Assembly: GCF_963678635.1 (NCBI RefSeq)
Contig: NC_087064.1
Location: forward strand, 37,617,706 to 37,681,705
Length of the DNA stretch: 64,000 nt
Direction: 5' to 3'
Source: Symsagittifera roscoffensis
Taxonomy: Eukaryota > Xenacoelomorpha > Acoela > Convolutidae
Shown: piece by piece, positions 56,201 to 64,000 of the stretch
How positions within the stretch are numbered: position 1 is the first letter of the stretch
Layout of the letters: each line of letters starts with the position of its first letter
Position numbers and translations under genes: made by a program
The notes under the pieces: generated by a model
Database searches by the model: none
What the model was told of the DNA's origin: nothing
What the model saw: only the letters and a program-made list of their open reading frames with translations

Positions 56201-59200
56201 TGTGGTTGAAAAGAGAAAACACGAAACACATTTAGCCATAGCTACAAGTACAACAACAATAACAATTAAAAGTTTTTGGATTAGGTGAAAAACAGTTTCT
56301 TTCGTTGTTTTGCTACATTACGAGGCCAAACTGTGCTTTGGATAGGTGCAAATTTTTGTGTCTGTATGTTCCTGGACTTCAGAGGAAACGCGGGTTGACG
56401 TCCATAGAAGAAAAACGATAGTCATAAAGTTTCATATATGAAGTCTATGGAAAAAACGCTTATCACACAAAATTCATACAAAATTTAAAAACTGTTTTAA
56501 AAATTTAAATGAACAGTTTTGTCTCTTTTGAAGCTTTCTGTTTATTTGTTCTACTTGCCTCTTTTGAAGTTTTCTGGTCATTAAAAGTTTGATTAAAAAT
56601 TTTTGATAAATCAAATGCTTGCCATACAATTTTCAGGTACGAAAATTATAAGACAATCATTTTGTCATAATTTTTTTCTTCAAAAATCACCAAAAAACAT
56701 GTCTGGGTAACTTTAAATAGATTTGATTGATTATATCTAAGATAGAAGGCATTTTGACAATCAAAAACATAACTTAAGTTTTGGTCAGAAAAAATGCTTA
56801 TCATACAGTTTTCATATATGAAAATTGTATGATATATATTTTTTCATAAACAAAAACACAAATTTGAGGTAAAATTTTTTTAATCCCTCTTTTGGCTACA
56901 AACTTGCTTTTGTGCTCAAATATGATTGTTACGAAAAAAAAATTTTGTTTGCAAAATTTGACTTTTTGTGTTTATAACATAGTCCAGGATGAGTTTTTCA
57001 CCCAAAAAGTCTAAAAATCACAAAAAGTTTTTTTTATTGTGAACACGATTACGATTTTTTGTTTCATTTGCTAAGATAAAATTCTATTTGCAAAAAACAG
57101 GCCTTTTTTCTCAACAACCAAAGTTTTTCAAACTAACAATTATCTAGCCATATACAAAAAGTTACATTTTTGATAAAAAATTCCATGTGAAAATGTTTAA
57201 ATTAACTTGCAGGGTTAAAATCACCAAATGCAGATTATCTATGGAAAAAACGCTTTGTTTGCTATTTTCATACACTTACTTTTTTCTATGAAATTGTATG
57301 AAAGAGTATGCTAAGCATTTTTTTTTCATATATGAAATTTGTATGATAAGCATTTTTTGCCAACTCGGGAAGGTAAAATTTTCTCAGAACGATCAAAAGT
57401 ATGAAACAACAAAACAAGAACAAAGGGAGTGTCCTTGCTGCGGAATCAGCTTACAATTCACAAAATACACAGTTTGGCCTCATAATGTACCTGGTTGGGT
57501 GTTATAATAAGAAAAACCCAAAAAATTACTAGTTTTACAACTACATAGAATTGAGAAAAGGCTAGTCATTAAGTTTCATACCTTCCACTCATTTTTATAA
57601 CAGTTTTAACGTGATATTATGGCTAAATGGGATGTAACGATGTAGAGTTTTAAGATTATATCTGTTGATAACTGTGAATCTGTTCACCGTACCAAGTTTC
57701 ATTGCATCATAAAAGTATGAGGAAAGTATGAAATTGAAAAATAGGAGGGGTGGAAAAAAGCTGTATTTTTGTCTAAAACAGATTTTTGATTTTTAAAATT
57801 TCTTAATTAAACTTTTCCACTCACAGCAAACAACTCCTGCACCCTCTCTCCGAACTGATCCTCGTGCATGGCCTTGGCCACAGCAATCAACTCCGGCTTG
57901 TCCGCTGGCTTGATGATCCTCTTCGTATACCCTGGCAAAACACGAACTAAATCTTCAATTATGCTTTTTTTTAAAGCGAAGTTGTATAAAAAAGCAAGAA
58001 AGGTCAAACGCCTTGAATCGACGCATTAATTTAGAGACTTAGAAAAGGGTCAAAAGTGTGTTATCATTTCTTTGTTCTTCGGTCTTTCTGAAGAAGAAGA
58101 AGAAAGAACACTTGAATTACTATACAATAAAAAGCCGAGGCATCAGTGTAGCAAAGTGTAAATAATAAAATTGGTTATAAATTCATTGGTTACATCAAAC
58201 AAAAACAAAACATCAGAAAACAAGCAATAAACAAAACAAAAAAAAAACAAAATCGGTTACAGTTCGGAAATTGGTTGATTAAAGTATATGAAGTTTCGGA
58301 TACTATAGAAAATTAAAGATTTAAGAATTAGGAACAAGCTGGTAATAAAACTTTACAAACAATTTTACAGATAGTCCAATTATACAACGTATATGCAGAG
58401 TATATACAGTTTCTCTTTCAAGCAATGTGTGAAAAATTAAACTGAATTAAAAAATATAGAACTAGCAAAAACGGTAATCACGCCACGTATTTGTATTAGT
58501 ACATATAGGATTGTTTCTCAATTCACTCACGTAAAATTCTTTCAATTTTTTCTTGAATTCTGTTTTCGATTTTTCTAAATTGCGCAAAATTATGGGCAGT
58601 GAATTCCATTTTTTAGAAGTCAAATGAAAAAATGATTTTTGTAGAGAAGCAGTCGAACAATGTTTGTCAAAAATAATTTGTTTCGTTCTTTCGTTGAGCC
58701 TATAATTGGCAGTCGGTAGTCTCAGTGTATTTTCAAAAGCCTTCTTTTTGTTTGTAAGATATTGGTATAAGTATGTTATACACTTTAACTCAATTCTTTT
58801 CTCGATTCCAATGAACGATTTGCTAATGCGAAGAAGGGAAGAAGATTTAAAATTCGATCTGAAATATATTCTTTTTAGCGCCCAGTTCAACTGTTTCTCC
58901 AGAGATAGCATCAAAGTAGCATTAATTTGTTGTAAAAAAATTGCTGAATAATCTAAATGTGATAAAACAAGACAATGAAGCAAGGCAACTAATGATAATG
59001 TCGGCAGTTGTTGTCCAATTGTATCAATAGTTTTAATCCCTTGGGCCATTTTTTGGAGAATTGTTTTGATTTGAGCATGAAAAGATAAACTTGAATCAAG
59101 AATTATGCCTAAATATTTGCATTCTGATTTTTTGGCTACATAATGCCCACTAATTACTAGTTTATCAGTATCCACATTTTTGCTATCATTTTTTTGACAA

Positions 59201-59995
59201 AATGTTATAAATTCCGATTTAGATGCATTCAGATTCAATTGGTTCTCTGCAAAAAATTCCGTTAGATTATTGAGTGATTTTTGCAATCGATTCAAAGCAT
59301 CCTCAGAAATTATAGAAGAGGAAAAAACCATACAGTCGTCAGCATGGTTTTTTCTTTTGGACTAAACGTTGGATCTTTTCCAGTCCACCCTAAATTTGCA
59401 ATAAAACGTGTCATCGTAAACAAGTGAACCAAAACATTTCTTTCATGCAAATTGCAGTATGAACTATTTTAAACAAATATTTTTTTTAAATTTACGACGG
59501 TGTTGAAAACTGGATAAGCTGAGTTTTCTACCTTTCTTCTAATGCTGGCGTTAAAAAATTCTGAAACGCTCAAAGCAGCAGATCAACATCAGTTTCATGT
59601 TTATCATTATCGCCTTATAATGCAGGCGGACATCTAGTCTTTTCTCGAGTTATTGGTTTTCAAAAAAAGATTCGACTTTTTTTATTTTGACCAAAGTGAT
59701 TTTCCACGCATTCCAAAAACACTGAAAGATTGCTGCAGGCGGATTTAATTTGACGACGCTTACCTTTAGGCGCATACTCAATCTCTCCATTGGGCAGTCG
59801 TCTTTTCTCGATTGGAAATGCATTCGGGTCGATCTTTGGAACCATCTGTTTCCCACCTCCTGGAGTTTTCGAACCAGTCGCTTTTGCGCCCGATGAGCCC
59901 ACGGCTCTATTAGGCCGATTTTTAGACCCACCAGGTCTTGAATTGTTTGAGGACCCTTGTGGATTCCCAGTTCCTTTCGAGGGTCGAGACGTCAT
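47259..59995 (-). CDS. FAM221B: FAM221B homologue, five exons
   Basis: Minus-strand exons: 59995-59764, 57931-57825, 49069-48971, 48214-47953 and 47548-47259. They total 990 nt (329 aa) with consistent phases. FAM221 proteins are cysteine-rich proteins of poorly known function. Landmarks: a Ser/Gly/Pro-rich N-terminus (1-60); the exon 1/2 junction YAPKGYTKRIIKPADKPE; ELIAVAKAMHEDQFGERVQE (about 88-107); ALETGIYISWRCPEFTWDC; NMCFCGHLLNQHKQ; CQFHGCQCKAFKFMPARPED and VGEFWHRKR (the family hallmark); CKSCKHPHEDHH; and, after intron 4, GCKCSSWASLSVCAACDKHT followed by EEHETYFE. Introns 1-3 are GT-AG. Intron 4 fits only as GC-AG (CAG/GCGAGT): that junction alone keeps frame and recreates KKPGCKC. 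The 8.75-kb intron 2 and the 1.8-kb intron 1 hold mobile elements. Start at 59995 is the first ATG in frame of exon 1; an upstream non-coding exon is possible. Confidence 0.9.
48310..48840. repeat. Dispersed repeat, copy 3 of 3 (FAM221B intron 3)
   Basis: It carries GGTTACTGTGCAAGTAGCAC, AATGGCGTCAAAAAGCTCC, GCATAAATAAGCTATTG, TTCGAATCACGACTGAGTGG and ATATCACTCAACCCAATCCG in the same order as the copies at 29330 and 44030. Confidence 0.6.
49384..49736. mobile_element. hAT-like non-autonomous element, second subfamily
   Basis: It starts CAGTGACGTGTGCAGAAA and ends TCGACACGCTACTG; the ends pair as inverted repeats (CAGTGACGTGT against CAGTAGCGTGT). The interior shares TTAGGCGCCAAAAGAGC and GAGCTCTCCAAAAAACCAC-type motifs with the CAGGGGCGG copies. 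No clean 8-bp duplication is seen. It lies in FAM221B intron 2. Confidence 0.6.
49985..50570. mobile_element. Inverted pair of Helentron-like partial copies
   Basis: The left half (plus) runs GACGAAAAATTTGTGCTTGG, CCAGACAAAC, GGTATTGTTGTTCTGAGC, ATTGCGCAATATTTTC, GTTGAGGCATGCTCTTTG. The right half inverts the end of this (CAAAGAGCATGCCTCAATCC) and continues outward through AATAATTGTCCCAAATTG and AACGAAAAAATATCAC. The junction of about 85 bp at 50305-50395 is AT-rich. Together they form an imperfect palindrome longer than 400 bp in FAM221B intron 2. Confidence 0.65.
51234..51666. mobile_element. hAT-like non-autonomous element with 8-bp target duplication
   Basis: It starts CAGGGGCGGAATCTAGG and ends CCTAAATCCGCCCTCG. 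It is flanked by TTTGTGAC on both sides (51226-51233 and 51667-51674). The interior shares GAGCTCTCCCAAAGCACTAA and GGCGCCAAAGGCGCCTTTAG with 20914-21329. Three long G or C runs (51265, 51470, 51611) have expanded here. FAM221B intron 2. Confidence 0.85.
51741..52469. mobile_element. Tc1/mariner-like foldback element, second copy (FAM221B intron 2)
   Basis: 729 bp, TA on each side. Ends: CAGTACTGATTTAAATTAAC and GTTAATTTAAATCAGCACTG. Long inverted arms (CGGGCCCGAAATTTTTCCCC against GGGGAAAAATTTCGGGCCCG) surround a short AT-rich loop. It has the same ends and layout as 44807-45538 but a clearly different arm sequence, so the two share a family rather than a recent duplication. Confidence 0.85.
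52828..53010. mobile_element. Short copy of the CATTACGAGG TIR family
   Basis: The left end is degenerate (TTACATGGCTAAACTGTGCA), followed by TGGATAGGCGCGCAATTTCG and TGTATGTTCCTGGAC, as in 56316. The right end TGCACAGTTTGGTCTCGTAATG is well kept. A solo left end of the family lies nearby at about 53423 (AAAAGGCCAAACTGTGTGAT). FAM221B intron 2. Confidence 0.65.
53450..56315. other. Middle of FAM221B intron 2, no gene recognised
   Basis: Very AT-rich. It includes short simple-sequence stretches such as TCTCTTATAGTCTCTTATAA at about 55056-55090 and ATTATAATTAACTATAATTA at about 54955-54985. Open frames at 54475-54669 and 55264-55458 have no recognised motif. Confidence 0.45.
56316..57488. mobile_element. 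Long copy of the CATTACGAGG TIR family (FAM221B intron 2)
   Basis: The left end is CATTACGAGGCCAAACTGTG followed by TTGGATAGGTGC and TGTATGTTCCTGGAC. The right end is CACAGTTTGGCCTCATAATG. The element is 1,173 bp and flanked by TA on both sides (56314-56315 and 57489-57490), a possible target duplication. The interior repeatedly carries TCATATATGAAATTGTATGA-type phrases and TATGATAAGCATTTTT, mostly without coding capacity. Confidence 0.7.
58040..58461 (-). repeat. Probable 3' UTR and tail of the LINE
   Basis: AT-rich sequence follows the LINE stop. A GAAGAAGAAGAAGAAAGAAC microsatellite at about 58088-58108 (read as a TTC repeat on the minus strand) may mark the element's 3' end. The boundary is an inference. 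Confidence 0.35.
58462..59346 (-). pseudogene. Non-LTR retrotransposon (LINE) reverse transcriptase, 5'-truncated
   Basis: An uninterrupted minus-strand frame of about 294 codons begins at the catalytic box (HADDCMVFSSS, with the ADD aspartates at 59335-59343). It continues through LTEFFAENQLNLNASKSEFI, a typical thumb-proximal N-L-N--KSE motif, then ECKYLGIILDSSLSFHAQI and the C-terminal region ending WRDYRFC. The upstream polymerase fingers and the endonuclease are missing, so it is a 5'-truncated insertion in sense orientation within FAM221B intron 1. The long intact frame suggests it is fairly young. The clade is not assigned; Jockey/CR1-like elements have this arrangement. Confidence 0.88.
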
Positions 59996-59999
59996 CTGA

Positions 60000-61954
60000 C
60001 TCTTGATGCCTTTTAGATGGTAAATATCTCTGCACTTCTAGCCAAAATTGCGATTTTTTATAAATGTTTAGTTGTTTTGAAGGCGCCAAAAATGACGCAT
60101 GGCCTGTATGCATGTTTTCAAACATGGTTTTTGCATTTTGTTCGTAGTCCAGTGTGCACCAGTTGAGTGAAATTTAGTTTGCCGTAACAGTCAGTACATT
60201 ATGTTTATCCGTTGTCTCATTCAGTAAAGTGTAAAAATATCGTTTAAAATTGCACGTGCTTGAATTATACAATACGTACTTTTTCAGATAGGTTTCAAAT
60301 ATTCCCTCAACATTTTTTTCGAAGAAATGATTTGAGTAATGGCTAATTTTGCTTTATGACAAGCAAACCGTCCTGTGCCTTCTCGCATTTTACCAGTTTT
60401 TTTTTTGTTTTTATGCGTCACAATATCCAATTAAAATATACTTGCTGATTCCAAGTTGACAATTGCGCCTGTTTTTGGACAGATTTAGATTAAACAATTT
60501 TTATCTAGAAATGATATAAACAAATATTCTGATATTACAGAGAACCTATATTGTGTGACTCTCGACTCTTTTTATATGTAAAAAGACTGGGCGTGGACTA
60601 ACTTACCTGCAAAAATTTTAAAACTTTGTATGCGAAAAAAAATTGTTGGTCACAAAACTGGTTTGGCGACTAAAATGAGGACTAAAAAAGTTTCTCTTCA
60701 GTGTTTCAATTTTTAATACAATTTTTGTAAACTGAATTAGTATGATAAACTTTTTTTGTTCAAAAAAATGATAAATAAAACATGAACAAAGTGTTCTTAT
60801 TCAAATAAAAAACGATGTACGCTCAGTCAAACTTAGCTGAAAACTCATTTAGAAATATTTCTGCAACGAGTTACTGTACTCATAGAGTAATTTCAGATAA
60901 GGTACATCGTCTGTTTGTCGCGCCTTCTTATTTTCGGCCGGATAGGTTCGTGCAACTTCTTAGTCTAATACCAATCTTAAACTTAGTCTTATATCTCCTA
61001 GTCTCAATAGATCTAGTGCATACTGGTTTTCGCGAGTTAGTTCTTGGAGTTTATCCAGAAGGAGAACAACTGTAGACTAAGATTTATTTAAATTGTTCTG
61101 GTGCGGAAACTACAAGTTGTTTCAGCACTTACAAGTAAGTGTCAATGTTAGAGATGGATTATGATTGGTTAGTTAGTAATATTTTATAGTGATAATTTAT
61201 CAATAATATAATTGGATATAAATAATAGTCTAGAACTGGTTCCACCCATCCGGGGCTTAGAGAGCTTTTAGTTTTTAATTGTTTAATGTAGTGAGGGACG
61301 GGTGATGTAGTTTTCTTTGGAAGTTTTGAGCAGTGACTTCTTGAAGAGGGGAGAGATGTAGTTGTTCGTGTAGATGGAAGTCAATTATTTGACTGTTTTA
61401 CGCAAATGAAATCCAGGAAGCGAGGGACTGGTTATAAAAAAGAAATTGGCTGAACAGATAAACATAATAAAATGTGTGCAAAGTTGAAAATAAGAAAGCT
61501 TCAAATAGCATTAAATTGTCATCGGCTTTTATTATTTCTTCATATGAGACAAATCGAAACAATGCGACATCTATAATTAGAAAACAAGAACAAATTGTAT
61601 TACGACGAAGTTTTTTAAAATTTTTGTTGAAAGTCTAAAAACTGGTAACAGATAAAATCACAGACAAATTGAGTTTAAACACTGGTAAATCATTGGTCTT
61701 CAACTTCATTGAAACTCAGCAAAAATCGAGAAAGGAAAAATATAAGAAACAAGTTTCTCTTTCTGTGCTTGCAAAAAAAACTTCTACAAGCTTTTCTTGA
61801 CTTCACTTTTAATGTATTCATAGTAAAAGGCGTTTTTTTTCGTCAGAGTTAAAGCTTGTTCTCAATAAACATGATGGGATGAACGATCCTAAAAATTAGA
61901 GATGTATAAATTGTTAACCAGCTTCGTTAAATATTTTTAATGAATCAATTGCAT
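60000..61954. other. 5' flank of FAM221B and intergenic DNA
   Basis: 60815-61075 (+) has an 86-codon frame with LIPILNLVLYLLVSIDLVHT, a possible hydrophobic segment, but no family is recognised. 61270-61420 has unusually balanced composition, but coding in any frame could not be supported. No FAM221B promoter element was identified. Confidence 0.4.
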
Positions 61955-62439
61955 CAAGACTGGTCAAATCAGGGCAAAACCCTGAAAACTTCGACTGCCT
62001 TTTAAGGTCTATGGAGCAAAAACTAACATAAAAAATAAATGATATAAAATTAAATGAAAAAAAAAATAAAATTTGAGATTTTTTTTTGAAAATCATTACC
62101 CCACACGCATATAAAGTACAGAGTGATAGATTTTGCTCCTAGTAACAAATCAACTACGGCAAATAAGCTTCCTTCTACCAATTTGGAACAATTTGTAAGA
62201 CAGATTAAAGCTCCTCTTACGCGTTAAAAGCGCCAAGTATATCGCAATCCTTAATCCCCTTTTGAAAAAAAATGATCACTGTGAAATATCTTTTCAAACT
62301 TAAGCTCAGGGCAACAATACTTTTTGAATGATATAAAAAATTCCGTCAAAACTAGCTAGTTAAAATTTCGAAATTTGTCTGAAGAAAAAACCCACCTCGA
62401 GCACAAACATTCCGTTACTTTCGTTACGAAATTCAGAAC
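61955..62439 (-). mobile_element. Helentron-like repeat copy
   Basis: In minus orientation it runs from GTTCTGAATTTCGTAACGAA (62439) through the TTTGTCTGAAG block to the 3' end, where on the plus strand CAAGACTGGTCAAATCAGGG precedes a GCAAAACCCTGAA hairpin. The core near 62215-62250 is decayed. Confidence 0.8.
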
Positions 62440-62564
62440 AATAAAATTATAAATATTTCATCAATTATCGTAGTATTTTGAGACCCAATTTTTGTAATGT
62501 TTAAAAAGTGATCTTCAATTGCATGAACTAATAGTTTTTTTTCGGGATAGAACAGAAAGAACTA

Positions 62565-63094
62565 CAAGACTGCTTGTATCAAGGCCAGGCCCTGAATGTT
62601 CCGATTGCCTTTTAGGGTTTATGGAGCAGTAATAACAATACAAAATTCAATGTCATAAAACAAAATGATTTTTTTTTCTTGAATTTGAAATTTCTTATAA
62701 AAATCATCCCCCCACACGCCATATAAAGTACAAAAGGATAGATTTCGCTCCTTGTAACAAATCAATCAAGGTAAATAAGTTTCTTTCAACCACCAATTTG
62801 GAACGATTTCTAAGACGGATTAAAACTCCGCTTACGCGTTAATAGCGCGAAATATATCGCGCGTTAATTGTCCCATATTGGCCAAAACGGCAATCTTTAA
62901 ACCCCCATATTTTGATCACGAAAAATGATCACTGGTAAGTTTTTTTTTTCAAATTTGAGCTCAGGACAACAATACCTTTTGAATCATATTTAAAAATTCC
63001 GTCAAAAATGGCTAGTTAAAAAGTCGAAATTTGTCTGAAAAAAAAGCCCACCCCGAGCACAATATTCCGTTACTTTCGTATCGAAAGTCGGAAC
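62565..63094 (-). mobile_element. Helentron-like repeat, full-length copy
   Basis: 530 bp. In minus orientation it begins GTTCCGACTTTCGATACGAA at 63094 and ends AGCAGTCTTG at 62565. It carries the 5' hairpin, the GCGCGATATATTTCGCGC core and the AGTCGGAAC-to-AGTC tail, with a weaker 3' hairpin (CAGGGCCTGGCCTTG). It lies in direct orientation 125 bp from the previous copy. Confidence 0.88.
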
Positions 63095-64000
63095 AAAAAT
63101 GACGTTTATTTGTTTAGTTGAAAAAATTTTCGGTTTAGTCTAGTGAACCACTCCATATAACGCAAAAAATTGTTGAAAAATTAGATTGAGATAGTAACGT
63201 TAAATTTGCTGAGAATTTTTGCTGATGAACATGTTGAGAAAACGAATTTTTTTGCTTGCTTAATATCATTTTTTTTGCAATTACAAAATCATTTGTGATT
63301 TTTAACAGCTTGTACCTAGTCGCATTTTGCTGTCTAATGAATCAATGAAGACTCCCTGCGAGCTGTGACCTAAAACTGATGTGCTCTTCTATGTCGTATG
63401 TTTCTATATATGTTGTAAGCAAGACAACTGCGTTTCATCTTCTAATGTAGATGAAACGTAGTTGTTTTGCCTAAAACTTTTTTCTTTAGGATTCATAAAT
63501 TAAACCTATATAACAATTTTATAATAAATAAGATTCTTAATATTATTGCCAACATTCTCATCAAAGAAAATCGTTTTTTGCCATAAATTTTTTGATTCTC
63601 ATAGCGAACTGTTCTCATGATTTTTAAAATAGTTATAGTTTATCAAAAAAAACATTCTTTCCTGGATCGCTTGGTCTAGTCTGTCATTCGTCTAGCCAAG
63701 AATCGTTCTTAGCCAACAGGCTGAATAGTTGCTGAAGAACAGTTGTTGCCAAGAATCGTTCGACAGTTTGAAAGCATTCTTGTAGGTTTTCGAAGATTGA
63801 AAAAATCATAAGCAATAATCTTATAGATTTCTGTAAGATTTGGGAGACGTTTCACAACAAATTTTTGAAGAGTTTTTACTGGTATCTAAGGTTAAATGAA
63901 TTTTCATTTTTTTGGATCTTCGCGTCTAAAGCCAATAGTTCCGCCCAATGATTAAAACGCAATAGTTTTTATATCCTATGGGAAGTATGATCAGCTCTTT
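63095..64000. other. Intergenic DNA with a strong hairpin
   Basis: At 63416-63475 GCAAGACAACTGCGTTTCAT and ATGAAACGTAGTTGTTTTGC form a stem of about 26 bp around a short loop. A second weaker symmetry, AAGAATCGTTC repeated at 63699 and 63751, follows. No gene is recognised. Confidence 0.5.

Noticed and set aside
61270-61440. Possible conserved minus-strand exon
   Set aside because: One frame reads protein-like (IYTNNYISPLFKKSLLK), but a stop lies just upstream in frame and no AG acceptor fits between the stop and the segment.

Overview
This window is AT-rich, intron-containing animal DNA with one 200-base assembly gap. The phylum cannot be fixed from the sequence. It carries four spliced host genes that match families known from animals, set in a dense background of dispersed repeats.

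Layout. Positions 1-30,900 are gene-poor and repeat-rich. They hold two degenerate Ty3/gypsy LTR retrotransposons, both on the minus strand: 6,560-11,526 and 12,306-18,659. Around them are hAT-like non-autonomous elements, palindromic short elements and many copies of one roughly 530-bp repeat. Positions 30,879-60,000 hold the host genes: a divergent Rab-like GTPase (30,879-32,466, +), a TMEM45/DUF716 membrane protein (34,141-38,076, three exons, +), a C11orf65/MFI homologue (38,670-47,127, eight exons, +) and a FAM221B homologue (47,259-59,995, five exons, -). The last two genes converge, with stop codons 131 bp apart. Their introns are packed with repeats: a 22-bp-unit satellite, a Tc1/mariner-like foldback element, a LINE reverse-transcriptase remnant, and hAT and TIR elements. 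Positions 60,000-64,000 hold no gene I can support and two more copies of the 530-bp repeat.

Most interesting structure. The 530-bp repeat (at least ten full or partial copies, both strands) begins GTTCCGACT followed by a small hairpin. Near its other end it carries the inverse AGTCGGAAC, but internal to a hairpin (CAGGGCTTCGCCCTG) and a conserved 3' tail. Terminal inverted repeats that are terminal on one side and subterminal on the other, plus a 3' hairpin, are the architecture of Helentron/Helitron2-type rolling-circle elements, so I propose a non-autonomous Helentron-like family. Nesting gives a relative chronology: the second gypsy element sits inside one copy (GGGGG duplication) and a palindromic 153-bp element sits inside another (TTTTAAGG duplication).

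The retroelement genes are broken and do not look functional. The host genes look intact: splice phases are consistent across all exons and no internal stops were found.
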